This document shows positions 31,104 through 40,870 of a stretch of DNA of 64,000 nt, piece after piece (positions within the stretch are counted from its first letter, which is position 1; each line of letters starts with the position of its first letter). The DNA lies in NCBI RefSeq assembly GCF_023634805.2, contig NZ_CP106881.1, positions 1,302,001 through 1,366,000 of the forward strand, read 5' to 3'. The notes beneath the pieces were generated by a model that worked only from the letters and a program-made list of their open reading frames with translations, was not told where the DNA came from and did not search any database. A program made the translations under genes and the position numbers. Source of the stretch: Comamonas endophytica. GTDB taxonomy: Bacteria; Pseudomonadota; Gammaproteobacteria; Burkholderiales; Burkholderiaceae_C.

Positions 31104-33405
31104 GGCTCTGGTCCTTGATCACCGGGGTTTGCAGCACCAGGCCCGCGGCCTGCGCATCTTCTTCGGCGCGGCGCGCCTGGGCTTCGTACAGGCGCCAGTA
31201 GGCGCCGCGCTGCGCGATCAGCTCGTCGTGCGGGCCGACCTCGACGATCTCGCCGCGGTCCATGACCACCAGGCGGTCGGCCTTGCGCAGCGTCGACAGG
31301 CGGTGGGCGATGGCGATCGTGGTGCGGCCCTGCACCAGGTTGTCCAGCGCCTTCTGGATTTCCTTTTCGGTCTCGGTGTCCACGGCCGAGGTCGCTTCGT
31401 CGAGGATCAGGATGCGCGGGTCGATCAGCAGCGCGCGCGCGATGCTGATGCGCTGGCGCTCGCCGCCCGACAGGCTCTGGCCGCGCTCGCCGACCAGCGA
31501 GTCGTAGCCCTGGGGCAGGCGCAGGATGAATTCATGCGCGTGCGCGGCGCGCGCCGCGGCCACGATCTCGGCGCGCGTCGCGTCCGGTTTGCCATAGGCG
31601 ATGTTCTCGGCAATGGTGCCGAAGAACAGGAAGGGTTCCTGCAGCACCAGGCCGATGTTGCGCCGGTAGTCGGAGACCGCGATGCGGCGCACGTCCACGC
31701 CGTCGAGCTGGATGGAGCCGCCCGAGACGTCGAAGAAGCGGCAGATCAGATTGACCAGCGTGCTCTTGCCCGAGCCGCTGTGGCCCACCAGGCCGATCAT
31801 CTCGCCGGGCTGGATGTGCAGGTCCAGGTGCTTGATCACGCTGCGGCTGCCGTAGCGAAAGCCCACGTCCTGCATGGTGATCGCGCCCTGCACGCGCTCC
31901 ATCTTCACCGGGTTGGCGGGCTGGGGCACGTTGCTCACGTGGTCCAGGATGTCGAAGATGCGCTTGGCGCCGGCCGCGGCCTTCTGCGTCACCGACACGA
32001 TGCGGCTCATCGAGTCCAGCCGGGTGTAGAAGCGGCCGATGTAGGCAATGAAAGCCGTGAGCACGCCGACGGTGATCGAGCCGCCGGCCACGAGGTAGAT
32101 GCCGAAGGCCCACACCACGAGCAGGCCGATCTCGGTCAGCAGCGTCACCGTGGGGGTGAACAGCGACCAGGTCCTGTTGACCTTGTCGTTGGCTTCGAGG
32201 TTGATCTGGTTGGCCTCCTCGAAACGCGCGGCCTCGCGCCGCTCCTGGGCGAAGGCCTTGACGACGCGGATGCCGGGAATGGTGTCGGCCAGCACGTTGG
32301 TGACTTCGGACCACACGCGGTCGATCTTCTCGAAGCCGGTGCGCAGGCGGTCGCGCACCAGGTGGATCATCCAGGCAATGAAGGGCAGCGGCACCAGCGT
32401 GACCAGCGCCAGCCAGGGATTGATCGAGAACAGGATGACCGAGGTCATGATGATCATCAGCACGTCGGTGGCGAAATCCAGCGCGTTGAGCGACAGAAAC
32501 AGGTTGATGCGGTCGGTTTCGGCGCCGATGCGTGCCATCAGGTCGCCGGTGCGCTTGCTGCCGTAGTAGTCGACGGACAGCGTCAGCAGGTGGTTGTAGG
32601 TCGTGGTGCGCAGGTTGGCGCCGATGCGCTCGGAGACCTTGGCCAGCACGAAGGTGCGCGCCCAGCCCAGCGCCCAGGCCGCGAGCGCCGAGACCAGCAG
32701 CGCGCCCAGGTAGAAAGTCACTAGCCCCGGATCGATCTGCTCGCCGTTCTGGAACGGGATCAGGATCTTGTCCATCAGCGGAATGGTCAGATACGGTGCG
32801 ACCAACTGCGCGCAGGTGGTGGCCAGCGTCAGTAGGAAGCCCAGCAGCAGTTGGCCCTGGTAGGGCTTGGCGAAGCGCCACAGGCGCAGCAGCACCCAGG
32901 TCGAGGTCTGGGGCGCCTGCTGGCGCGCGCAGGCCGGGCATTCGTCGGTGTCGGGCGGCAGCGTGGCGTGGCAGGCCGGGCAGTGCGCGGTCTCCTCGTC
33001 CTCCACCGCGCTATAGGCCTGCTGGCGCGCGATGCGCTCGCGCTGGCGGTCGAACTGCTGCTGCAGCAGCACCATGGCAGCCTGGTGGGTGAGCGTGATG
33101 TACCAGTGCGCCAGGCGCGCGTCGTGGTCGTGCAGCGCCAGATGCCCGACCCCGCCATGGTCCTGCAGGCGCAGGTTCTGATCGACGGCCAGCGGCCATT
33201 CGCACCACTGGTGGGACTGCGGATCGCAGGCCAGCAACCTTTTCTGCGTCAGGGCCAATAGGCCGTTGCCAAACTGCAGATCCGTGCTCAGGTCAACCGG
33301 GACGATGGCCAGGACGTTCTCATCAGAAGCGAGCTTCGCTCGCAGTTCGTCCCCCAGGGGGCCGGCAAAGACTGCCGAAGCGTCCACAGTATGGTGATGT
33401 TGCAT
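31096..33405 (-). CDS. ABC transporter (ATPase plus permease) of the cyanophycin-associated type
   Basis: A 769-residue half-transporter. Residues 1-135 are a family-specific N-terminal region. A zinc-ribbon-like pair CPAC...CPAC (142-159) follows. Six membrane helices span about 180-460. The nucleotide-binding domain has Walker [10 protein letters not shown] (541-549), signature LSGGE (645-649) and Walker B ILILDE (665-670). Encoded divergently from cphA2-cphA1 and co-transcribed with DUF1854. The substrate is unknown; arginine- or dipeptide-related export is only a guess. Confidence 0.85.
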   Translation of the reverse strand: MQHHHTVDASAVFAGPLGDELRAKLASDENVLAIVPVDLSTDLQFGNGLLALTQKRLLACDPQSHQWCEWPLAVDQNLRLQDHGGVGHLALHDHDARLAHWYITLTHQAAMVLLQQQFDRQRERIARQQAYSAVEDEETAHCPACHATLPPDTDECPACARQQAPQTSTWVLLRLWRFAKPYQGQLLLGFLLTLATTCAQLVAPYLTIPLMDKILIPFQNGEQIDPGLVTFYLGALLVSALAAWALGWARTFVLAKVSERIGANLRTTTYNHLLTLSVDYYGSKRTGDLMARIGAETDRINLFLSLNALDFATDVLMIIMTSVILFSINPWLALVTLVPLPFIAWMIHLVRDRLRTGFEKIDRVWSEVTNVLADTIPGIRVVKAFAQERREAARFEEANQINLEANDKVNRTWSLFTPTVTLLTEIGLLVVWAFGIYLVAGGSITVGVLTAFIAYIGRFYTRLDSMSRIVSVTQKAAAGAKRIFDILDHVSNVPQPANPVKMERVQGAITMQDVGFRYGSRSVIKHLDLHIQPGEMIGLVGHSGSGKSTLVNLICRFFDVSGGSIQLDGVDVRRIAVSDYRRNIGLVLQEPFLFFGTIAENIAYGKPDATRAEIVAAARAAHAHEFILRLPQGYDSLVGERGQSLSGGERQRISIARALLIDPRILILDEATSAVDTETEKEIQKALDNLVQGRTTIAIAHRLSTLRKADRLVVMDRGEIVEVGPHDELIAQRGAYWRLYEAQARRAEEDAQAAGLVLQTPVIKDQSHA

Positions 33406-33561
33406 GTTGAATTATTTTCCTCTGCCGCTGGCGGCTCCAAGACTCATACGGACCACCGTGGCGGCATGGTAAACGCGGCAACGCCCGATACTTGTTACCC
33501 ATTGCTCAACGCGCGAGCCCGCGATCAGGCTGACAACCGTCACAATGCCTCTCATTTCCGG

Positions 33562-33580
33562 GCAGGATATGTCATCCTGC
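33562..33580. promoter_or_regulatory. Palindrome upstream of cphA2
   Basis: GCAGGAT-ATGTC-ATCCTGC, a 7-bp perfect dyad 28 bp before the cphA2 ATG and within the divergent ABC-cphA2 intergenic region (33406-33608). It could be an operator or a leader hairpin near the ribosome binding site. Confidence 0.35.
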
Positions 33581-33608
33581 TGCCTCCCCTTTCTATCCGC
33601 TGAATGAC

Positions 33609-35798
33609 ATGGCGAAACTCAACGACATCCAACTCTTGCGCACCACCTTCCTGCGAGGCCCCAGTGTCTGGACCTATCGCCCCGTACTCGAGGTGTGGCT
33701 GGACCTGGGGGAGCTCGAAGACTTTCCATCCAACAAGATTCCCGGACTCAACGAACGCCTGACCAGTTGGCTGCCCGACCTGATCGAGCACACCTGCGGC
33801 GTGGGCGAGCGCGGCGGCTTCATCCAGCGGCTCGAGGGCGGCACCTGGATGGGCCATGTGCTCGAGCATGTGATCATCGAGCTGCTCAACCTCGCCGGCC
33901 TGCCCGCCGAGTTCGGCCAGACACGCGAGATCTCGCGGCGCGGCGTCTACCGCATGGTGTTCCGCTGCCCCGAGGAAGCGGTGGCGCGCGTGGCGCTGGA
34001 GAAGGGCCATCAGCTGCTGATGGCGGCGATCAACGACGAACCCTTCGATCTCAAGCCGGCGATCCATGCGATCAAGACGGCGATCAACGACCGCTATCTG
34101 GGCCCCTCGACCGGCTGCATCGTCGATGCCGCGGCCGAGCGCCGCATCCCGCACATCCGCCTGAACGATGGCAACCTGGTGCAGCTGGGCTACGGCGCGG
34201 CGCAGCGCCGCATCTGGACGGCCGAGTCCGACCAGACCAGCGCGATCGCCGAAGGCATCGCCCAGGACAAGGACTTCACCAAGCGCCTGCTGGCCGCCTG
34301 CGGCGTGCCCGTGCCCGAGGGCCAGATCGTGGCCAGCGCCGATGAGGCCTGGGAGGTCGCGCAGGAGATCGGCACGCCCGTCACGGTGAAGCCCTCGGAC
34401 GGCAACCATGCGCGCGGCGTGACGCTGGAGCTGCATGACGAGGCCGACATCAAGGCCGCTTTTGCCCTGGCCGAGCCCGAAGGCTCGGACGTGATCGTCG
34501 AGAAGTTCATCGACGGCATCGAGCACCGCATCCTGGTCGTGGGCGGCAAGGTCGTTGCAGCCACCAAGGGCGAGACCGTGAGCGTCTACGGCAACGGCAC
34601 GGCCACGCTGGGCGAACTGGTCGACGTGCTCAACCAGGACCCGCGCCGCGGCCCGGAGCAGGAATATCCGCTGGACTGGATCAACCTGCAGGCCGGCGCC
34701 GTGAAGCTCGAGCTCAAGCGCCAGAACGTCACCCCCGATTCCGTCATTCCCAAGGGCCAGGCGGTGCTGCTGCAGCGCAACGGCAACATGGCCATCGACT
34801 GCACCGACGACGTGCACCCGGACGTCGCCTACTACGCGGCGCTGGCGGCGAAGATCGTCGGGCTGGACATCGCCGGCATGGACATGATCCTCAAGGATGT
34901 GTCGCAGCCGATGCAGGGCCAGGGCGCGATCCTGGAGGTCAACGCCGGCCCGGGCCTGCTCATGCATCTGAAGCCCACCCATGGCGCGCCGCGCCCCGTG
35001 GGCATGGCCATTGCCGACCACCTGTTCCCGCGCACCGAGGAAGACAACGACGCCGGGCGCATTCCCGTCGTCGGCATCGTCGGCACGCGCGAGAACGCAT
35101 TCATCGCGCGCCTGGTCGGCTGGCTGCTGCAGCTGTCGGGCAGGCGCACCGGCGTGGCCAGCAGCGAGGGCATGTTCCTCGCCAACCGCCAGACGCAGAA
35201 GACCGACACCGCGAACTGGGCCGGCGCGCACCGCCTGCTGACCAACCGCCTGGCCGAGGCCGCGGTGATCCAGACCACCTCGCGCTCGATCCTGGAGGAA
35301 GGCCTGGCCTATGACCGCTGCCTGATCGGCGTGGTCACCGACATGGACGGCTACGAGGCGCTGGCCGACCACGATGTGCACGAAGCCGGCCAGATGCGCC
35401 GCGTGATCCGCACGCAGATCGACGTGGTGCTCGCGCATGGCGCGGGCGTGCTCAATGCCGACCTGCCCGAGGTGGCCGAGCTGGCCGAGCTCTGCGACGG
35501 CGAGGTGATCCTCTATTCGCTGGACGCGGACAACGCCGTGGTGGCGGCGCACCGCCAGGACAATGACGGCCGGCGCGCGGTGCTGGTCAAGGGCAGCAAC
35601 GTGGTGCTGGCCACCGGCGCGCAGGAGCGGGTGCTCGGCACGCTGGACGCGCTGGCGCTGCCCGGCGGCCGCCGCCCCGACACGCCGGCGCTGCTGGCCG
35701 CGATCGCCACCGCCTGGGCGCTGGACATCTCGCCCGACCTGATCGGTGCCGGCATCAAGACCTTCGAATACTCCACGACGACCGGCGCCCCGGCCTGA
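33609..35798 (+). CDS. cphA2: Cyanophycin synthetase-like protein CphA2 (CphA')
   Basis: 729 residues. N-terminal cyanophycin-synthetase domain (1-165), then an ATP-grasp domain (about 220-470) with KPSDGNHARGVTLEL and ILEVNAGPGLLMH. The C-terminal Mur-ligase-like domain is shortened, and its P-loop reads GTRENAFIAR (492-501) where CphA1 has [10 protein letters not shown]. The second ATP site therefore looks lost. Such paralogues are known as CphA2 or CphA'; in cyanobacteria CphA2 polymerises beta-Asp-Arg dipeptides. First of two tandem synthetase genes. Confidence 0.85.
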   Translation: MAKLNDIQLLRTTFLRGPSVWTYRPVLEVWLDLGELEDFPSNKIPGLNERLTSWLPDLIEHTCGVGERGGFIQRLEGGTWMGHVLEHVIIELLNLAGLPAEFGQTREISRRGVYRMVFRCPEEAVARVALEKGHQLLMAAINDEPFDLKPAIHAIKTAINDRYLGPSTGCIVDAAAERRIPHIRLNDGNLVQLGYGAAQRRIWTAESDQTSAIAEGIAQDKDFTKRLLAACGVPVPEGQIVASADEAWEVAQEIGTPVTVKPSDGNHARGVTLELHDEADIKAAFALAEPEGSDVIVEKFIDGIEHRILVVGGKVVAATKGETVSVYGNGTATLGELVDVLNQDPRRGPEQEYPLDWINLQAGAVKLELKRQNVTPDSVIPKGQAVLLQRNGNMAIDCTDDVHPDVAYYAALAAKIVGLDIAGMDMILKDVSQPMQGQGAILEVNAGPGLLMHLKPTHGAPRPVGMAIADHLFPRTEEDNDAGRIPVVGIVGTRENAFIARLVGWLLQLSGRRTGVASSEGMFLANRQTQKTDTANWAGAHRLLTNRLAEAAVIQTTSRSILEEGLAYDRCLIGVVTDMDGYEALADHDVHEAGQMRRVIRTQIDVVLAHGAGVLNADLPEVAELAELCDGEVILYSLDADNAVVAAHRQDNDGRRAVLVKGSNVVLATGAQERVLGTLDALALPGGRRPDTPALLAAIATAWALDISPDLIGAGIKTFEYSTTTGAPA

Positions 35799-35829
35799 AC
35801 CGGCCCGCCTTCTGAAAGAAGAACCGACT

Positions 35830-38415
35830 ATGCACATCACCCGCATCCGCGCCCTGCGTGGCCCCAACCTCTGGACCCGCAGCACCGCCATCGAAGCCAT
35901 CGTGCAGTGCGAAGACAACGAGCAGTGCTACACCGCGATTGCCGGCTTCGAGGAGAAGCTGCGCGCGCGCTTTCCCACCATCGCCCCGCTGCAGCCGCAT
36001 GGCGCCGACCAGCGCCTGTCGCTGGCGCATGTGCTGGAAGTGGCGGCCCTGTCGCTGCAGGCCCAGGCCGGCTGCCCCGTGACCTTCAGCCGCACCCATG
36101 CCACGCTGGAAGACCGCACCTTCCAGGTGATCGTCGAGTACACCGAGGAAGCCGTGGGCCGGCTGGCCATGGAAAAGGGGCTGGAGCTGGTGCAGGCCGC
36201 GATGAACGACACCGCGTTCGACTCCGCGGCGGCGATCAATGCCCTGCGCGAACTCGATGAGGACGAACGCATCGGCCCCTCGACGGGCGCCATCGTCGAT
36301 GCCGCCGTGGCGCGCGGCATTCCCTTCCGGCGCCTGACCACGGGCTCGCTGGTGCAGCTGGGCTGGGGCGCGAAGGCGCGCCGCATCCAGGCGGCCGAGC
36401 TCGACAGCACCAGCGCCGTGGCCGAATCCATCGCCCAGGACAAGGACCTGACCAAGCGCCTGCTGCACTCGGCCGGCGTGCCGGTGCCGCTGGGCCGCCC
36501 GGTCGAGTCGGTGGACGAAGCCTGGGAGGTCGCGCTGGAAGTCGGCCTGCCGGTCGTGGTCAAGCCGCAGGACGGCAACCAGGGCAAGGGCGTGACGGTC
36601 AACCTGACCGAGCGCAGCCAGCTCGCTTCGGCCTATGCCTCCGCCGCCAAGTACGGCACGGTGATGGTCGAGCGTTTCCTGCCCGGCCACGACTTCCGCC
36701 TGCTGGTCGTCGGCGACCAGCTGGTCGCGGCCGCGCGCCGCGAGCCGCCCCAGGTGCTGGGCGACGGCCAGCACACGGTGCGCGAGCTGGTCGACATCGT
36801 CAACCAGGACCCGCGCCGCGGCACGGGCCATGGCACGGCGCTGACCAAGATCCGCCTGGACGACATCGCGGTGGCGCACATCGCCGCCGAGGGGCTGACG
36901 CCCGAATCGGTGCCGGCCCAGGGCCAGCGCGTGGTGCTGCGCAACAACGCCAACCTCTCGACCGGCGGCAGCGCCACCGACGTCACGGATGACGTGCACC
37001 CCGAGATCGCGGCGCGTGCGGTCGAGGCGGCGCAGACCATCGGCCTGCACATCTGCGGCGTGGACGTGGTCTGCGAAACCATGCTGCGCCCGCTCGAGGA
37101 GCAGAACGGCGGCGTGGTCGAGGTCAATGCCGCGCCCGGCCTGCGCATGCACCTCGCGCCCTCCTTCGGCAAGCCGCGCAACGTCGGCGTGCCCATGGTC
37201 GACCAGTTGTTTGCCAATGGTCAAGACGGCCGCATCCCGGTCATTGCCGTCACCGGCACCAATGGCAAGACCACGACGGCGCGCATCATCGGCCACCTGT
37301 TCGCGGCGCATGGCCTGCGCGTGGGCATGACCAACACCGATGGCGTCTATGTCAACGGCCGCCAGATCGACAGCGGCGACTGCTCGGGCCCGCGCAGCGC
37401 GCGCAACGTGCTGGCGCACCCCGAGGTCGATGCCGCGGTGCTGGAATGCGCGCGCGGCGGCATCCTGCGCGAGGGCCTGGGCTTCGACCGCTGCCAGGTT
37501 GCCGTGGTGACGAATGTGGGCGAAGGCGACCACCTGGGCCTGAACTTCATCACCACCGTCGAGGACCTGGCAGTGCTCAAGCGCGTCATCGTGCAGAACG
37601 TCGCGCCCACGGGCTATGGCGTGCTCAACGCCATCGACCCGCATGTCTCGGCCATGGCCACCGTCTGCCCCGGCAAGATCATCTACTTCGCGGCCGACCG
37701 CCACCACCCGGTCATGGCCACGCACCGCGCGCAGGGCAACCGCGTGGTCTATGTCGATGGCGACTCGATCGTCGCGGCCGAGGGCTCGTGGCGCGAGACC
37801 ATTCCGCTGCGCGACGTGCCGATCACGCGCGCCGGCACCATCGGTTTCCAAGTCGAGAACGTCATGGCCGCCACGGCCGCGGCCTGGGGCGCCAACCTGC
37901 CCTGGGAAACCATCCGCCGCGGCCTGTCCGGCTTCGTCAACGACAGCGACAACGCGCCCGGCCGCTTCAATGTCATGGACTACCGCGGCGCGACCATCAT
38001 TGCCGACTACGGCCACAATCCGGATGCGATGCGTGCGCTGGTGCAGGCCGTCGAGGGCATGCCGGCGAAGAAGCGCAGCGTGGTGATCAGCGGCGCTGGC
38101 GACCGGCGCGACCAGGACATCAGCGAGCAGACCAGGATCCTGGGCCAGGCCTTCGACGATGTCATCCTCTACCAGGACGCCTGCCAGCGCGGCCGCGCCG
38201 ACGGCGAGGTGCTGCAGCTGCTGCAGCAGGGCCTGGCCGGCGCCACCCGCACCAGCTATGTCGCGGAGATCCAGGGCGAGTTCGTGGCCATCGACCACGC
38301 GCTGGAGCGCCTGCAGCCCGGCGACCTGTGCCTGGTGCTGATCGACCAGGTCGAGCTGGCGCTGGCGCATCTGCAGCAGCGCGTGGACGCCGCAGCGGCG
38401 GAAACCGCTGCCTGA
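35830..38415 (+). CDS. cphA: Cyanophycin synthetase CphA1
   Basis: 861 residues, the normal length. It polymerises aspartate and arginine into cyanophycin, a nitrogen storage polymer. Domains: N-terminal domain 1-160, ATP-grasp about 220-470 ([27 protein letters not shown]) for one ligation, and a Mur-ligase domain about 475-861 with intact P-loop [23 protein letters not shown] and [12 protein letters not shown] for the other. ATG at 35830, 31 bp after cphA2. Homology to cphA2 over the first two domains shows an old duplication. Confidence 0.95.
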   Translation: MHITRIRALRGPNLWTRSTAIEAIVQCEDNEQCYTAIAGFEEKLRARFPTIAPLQPHGADQRLSLAHVLEVAALSLQAQAGCPVTFSRTHATLEDRTFQVIVEYTEEAVGRLAMEKGLELVQAAMNDTAFDSAAAINALRELDEDERIGPSTGAIVDAAVARGIPFRRLTTGSLVQLGWGAKARRIQAAELDSTSAVAESIAQDKDLTKRLLHSAGVPVPLGRPVESVDEAWEVALEVGLPVVVKPQDGNQGKGVTVNLTERSQLASAYASAAKYGTVMVERFLPGHDFRLLVVGDQLVAAARREPPQVLGDGQHTVRELVDIVNQDPRRGTGHGTALTKIRLDDIAVAHIAAEGLTPESVPAQGQRVVLRNNANLSTGGSATDVTDDVHPEIAARAVEAAQTIGLHICGVDVVCETMLRPLEEQNGGVVEVNAAPGLRMHLAPSFGKPRNVGVPMVDQLFANGQDGRIPVIAVTGTNGKTTTARIIGHLFAAHGLRVGMTNTDGVYVNGRQIDSGDCSGPRSARNVLAHPEVDAAVLECARGGILREGLGFDRCQVAVVTNVGEGDHLGLNFITTVEDLAVLKRVIVQNVAPTGYGVLNAIDPHVSAMATVCPGKIIYFAADRHHPVMATHRAQGNRVVYVDGDSIVAAEGSWRETIPLRDVPITRAGTIGFQVENVMAATAAAWGANLPWETIRRGLSGFVNDSDNAPGRFNVMDYRGATIIADYGHNPDAMRALVQAVEGMPAKKRSVVISGAGDRRDQDISEQTRILGQAFDDVILYQDACQRGRADGEVLQLLQQGLAGATRTSYVAEIQGEFVAIDHALERLQPGDLCLVLIDQVELALAHLQQRVDAAAAETAA

Positions 38416-38425
38416 GCGGACGGCC

Positions 38426-38908
38426 ATGGCGCGCCCTCTTCTTTCGAAGGCCCTGCTGCTGCTGGCATTCGCCGGCTGCGGCGCGGCCCGGGCCGAGACC
38501 ATCGGCTCGGTCGACACCGTGTTCAAGCTCATCGGCCCGGACCACAAGATCGTGGTCGATGCCTATGACGACCCCAAGGTGCGCGGCGTGACCTGCTATG
38601 TCTCGCGCGCACGCACCGGCGGCATCAAGGGCGGCCTGGGCCTGGCCGAGGACCGCGCCGAGGCCTCGATCAGCTGCCACCAGACCGGCGCCATCGCCAT
38701 TGCCGAGCCGCTGCAACAGCAGGAGGAGGTGTTCAGCGAGCGCTCCTCGCTGCTGTTCAAGCGCCTGCGCGTGGTGCGCATGCTCGACACGAAGCGCAAC
38801 ACGCTGGTCTACATGACCTACACCGACCGCGTGATCGAGGGCTCGCCGCAAAACAGCGTCACGGCCGTGCCGGTGCCTGCGGCAACGCCGATTCCGGTGC
38901 GCAAGTAG
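38426..38908 (+). CDS. creA: CreA family protein
   Basis: A 160-residue exported protein with signal peptide [23 protein letters not shown]. Conserved CreA core [43 protein letters not shown] is split across about residues 24-70, with two Cys likely to pair. Function of CreA is not known. Begins 11 bp after cphA and might be read through from it. Confidence 0.88.
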   Translation: MARPLLSKALLLLAFAGCGAARAETIGSVDTVFKLIGPDHKIVVDAYDDPKVRGVTCYVSRARTGGIKGGLGLAEDRAEASISCHQTGAIAIAEPLQQQEEVFSERSSLLFKRLRVVRMLDTKRNTLVYMTYTDRVIEGSPQNSVTAVPVPAATPIPVRK

Positions 38909-38979
38909 CCTCGCCGCCTACAGCGCGGACGCGGCATGGGGCCTAGCATGGGGTCATTGCTTTCACCAGGAAAAGAACC

Positions 38980-39267
38980 ATGCCCCTGCCCCGCGAAACC
39001 CAGGATCCACCAGCAGAAGACCGCGCCGGCTCGACCATCCAGTCGCCGCGCACCGTCAACACCACCGACCGCGAAAAAGACGACACCGCGGTGGAAACGC
39101 CCAAGCTGCCCCACGAGCGCGACGAATCGGTCGACATGACCCATGGCGAGCCCGATGCGCAGATGCGCCAGGCGCATGATGATGTGGTGAGCGGGCAGAA
39201 GGATACGGATGCGCGCAACCATGAGGCGCGGAGGCTGGATCCTAAGAACAATCCTCGGGCGGCTTGA
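38980..39267 (+). CDS. Small hydrophilic hypothetical protein
   Basis: 95 residues, almost entirely charged or polar and predicted disordered, for example TNTTDREK-like NTTDREKDDTAVETPKLPHE and GEPDAQMRQAHDDVVSGQKD. No domain recognised. A plausible ribosome binding site is weak (AGGAAAAGAACC). Such Asp/Glu/Pro-rich stress-type proteins are frequent, but the assignment as a gene is moderate. Confidence 0.55.
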   Translation: MPLPRETQDPPAEDRAGSTIQSPRTVNTTDREKDDTAVETPKLPHERDESVDMTHGEPDAQMRQAHDDVVSGQKDTDARNHEARRLDPKNNPRAA

Positions 39268-39313
39268 TACGACCCGTTGCCCTTTGGACAAGCCTCAGTC
39301 GAACTGGAGTACA

Positions 39314-39544
39314 GGCCCTTCATCCTTCGACAAGCTCAGGACGAACGGATGTAAAACCGTTCGTGGTGAGCCTGTCGAACCATGGACGGCCCGTCCTCAA
39401 AATGGACCGTAGGCCCTTCATCCTTCGACAAGCTCAGGACGAACGGATGTAAACCGTTCGTGGTGAGCCTGTCGAACCATGGACGGCCCGTCCTCAAAAT
39501 TGGACCGTAGGCCCTTCATCCTTCGACAAGCTCAGGACGAACGG
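39314..39544. repeat. Tandem REP-like units, 98-bp period
   Basis: Two almost identical 98-bp units (39314-39411, 39412-39509) plus the first 35 bp of a third (39510-39544). Each has a left arm TTCGACAAGCTCAGGACGAA and a right arm CCGTTCGTGGTGAGCCTGTC that are imperfect inverted partners. Units differ only by the length of two A/T runs, so the duplication is recent. Confidence 0.9.
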
Positions 39545-40099
39545 TGTTATCCGCAAGGGCTCGTTACAGAGATGGCCCAACAACCTCTAAGCCCTAAAGA
39601 AGCTATCCCGCTCCCGGGCCCCGCCCATCTGTCTGCGCGGGGGCGCCGAGCCCTGCCGCGCGCAGGGCTCGGGCTGGCCGGAGTGCCAAAGGGCACGGAG
39701 GCTTCGTAAACTGACTCACCGCGGTTGTCCGAGCGGAGCGGCGGGGGCGCCTAGCCGTAGTCGCATAGCGAGTTCCGCGGTGCAGCCCGGGACCGAGCAC
39801 GGCAGATTGCCCGGAGCGCAGCGGAGGGTCGCAGACAGCTGGGGCTGGGCGCCCCCGCCGATTCTTTTGCTTACTTTTCTTGTGCGGGCAAGAAAAGTAA
39901 GTCGGCCGCCGGGCCGAAACCCGGCTCCTGCCCGTGGCAACGGCATGCTGTAAGCAAATCACGCCGCGCATGCACAAGGTCTCGCAGAGGAAAACCAGCC
40001 CAATCTTGTGCGAGCAAGAAAAGTGAGTCGGCTGCTGGGCCGAAACCCGGCCTCTGAAAGAAAAGCCTCGACTGTCACTGCATCAGCCCACTGCAAAGC
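39545..40099. repeat. Gene-free region with a hairpin repeat family
   Basis: No credible gene. At 39870-39901 CTTACTTTTCTTG and CAAGAAAAGTAAG form a perfect 13-bp stem with a TGCGGG loop, followed by GTCGGCCGCCGGGCCGAAAC. A degraded second copy lies at about 40004-40060 (CTTGTGCGAGCAAGAAAAGT, then GGGCCGAAACCCGGC). The same hairpin-plus-tail is a common dispersed repeat in Comamonadaceae genomes; its function is not established. Confidence 0.7.
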
Positions 40100-40870
40100 C
40101 TAAGCGATCAGCACAAGTCCCGGCGGCAAACTCTCCCCAAAACTCCTGCGCTGCTCCACCGCATCGAGCTCCACCACCTCAGCAACCATCGCCTGCCAGT
40201 TGGCCGGCGCCCGCACCTGCTGCAACCGCGCCAAAACCGGCGCCCGCTGCGCATCGCTCAGATCCCGCGCCCGGTCTCCCGTCATGCGCGCCATCTGCAC
40301 CGCGGCGAACATGGCGCTGTCGTTGTGCCGCCAGTCCTGCGCCAGCACGGCCTCGAGAAAGGGATCGAGCTGCTCCGGCGGAATGATCTGGTGCGCCCCC
40401 GCCGGCCCCAGCGGCACGCGCGAACACAGCCGCCCCAGCGCCCACCAGGTCTGCGGCGGCTCCCCGGGCTTGCGCAGCCGGTCGAGCATCCACTGCCCCA
40501 TCTCCAGCCGATAGGCCCAGGGCACGTTCTCCATCACCGCGAACAGCCGCACCATGTCGTCATAGCTGCCCAGCGCCGAGCCCTTGCCCTGCGCGCGCTG
40601 CCCCGCCTGCTGCATGTGGCCGGCGACGTCTTCGAGCAACTGCATCTGCTGCGCCTCGCAGAGGCCCGCGGCCGCGCGGCGCCAGAAGATCCACCATTCG
40701 GACCAGTTGCCGCTGTCCTGGGTGTAGGCGAGGCCCTGGCCATGCAAGGCCCAGACCTGCGCGATGCGCCATTCGTCCAGTTCCGCGCCCACTCCCGGGC
40801 GCAGGCAATAGCCCGCGAGATTGAGCCAGCTGCGTTCATGCTCGGGCGTGCGCCGGCGCCGGCGCGCGCG
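40100..40870 (-). pseudogene. Detached C-terminal part of an Hsp70-family protein
   Basis: About 255 residues in a different frame from the main Hsp70 gene next to it. It starts within RRRRTPEHERSWLNLAGYCLRPG, typical of the DUF3731-like C-terminal domain of long Burkholderiales Hsp70 proteins, and runs to ESLPPGLVLIA. No plausible start codon precedes the homologous region, so it must have been translated as a continuation of the gene at 40836-42836. Joining needs one base less (or two more) in the GCGCC repeats near 40855-40870. Confidence 0.75.

Noticed and set aside
35755-38547. A 930-codon minus-strand frame opposite cphA
   Set aside because: Shadow of the cyanophycin synthetase; no recognisable domain and no start-site signal.
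39314-39544. CRISPR array
   Set aside because: The 98-bp units are directly adjacent with no unique spacers and are internally palindromic like REP elements.
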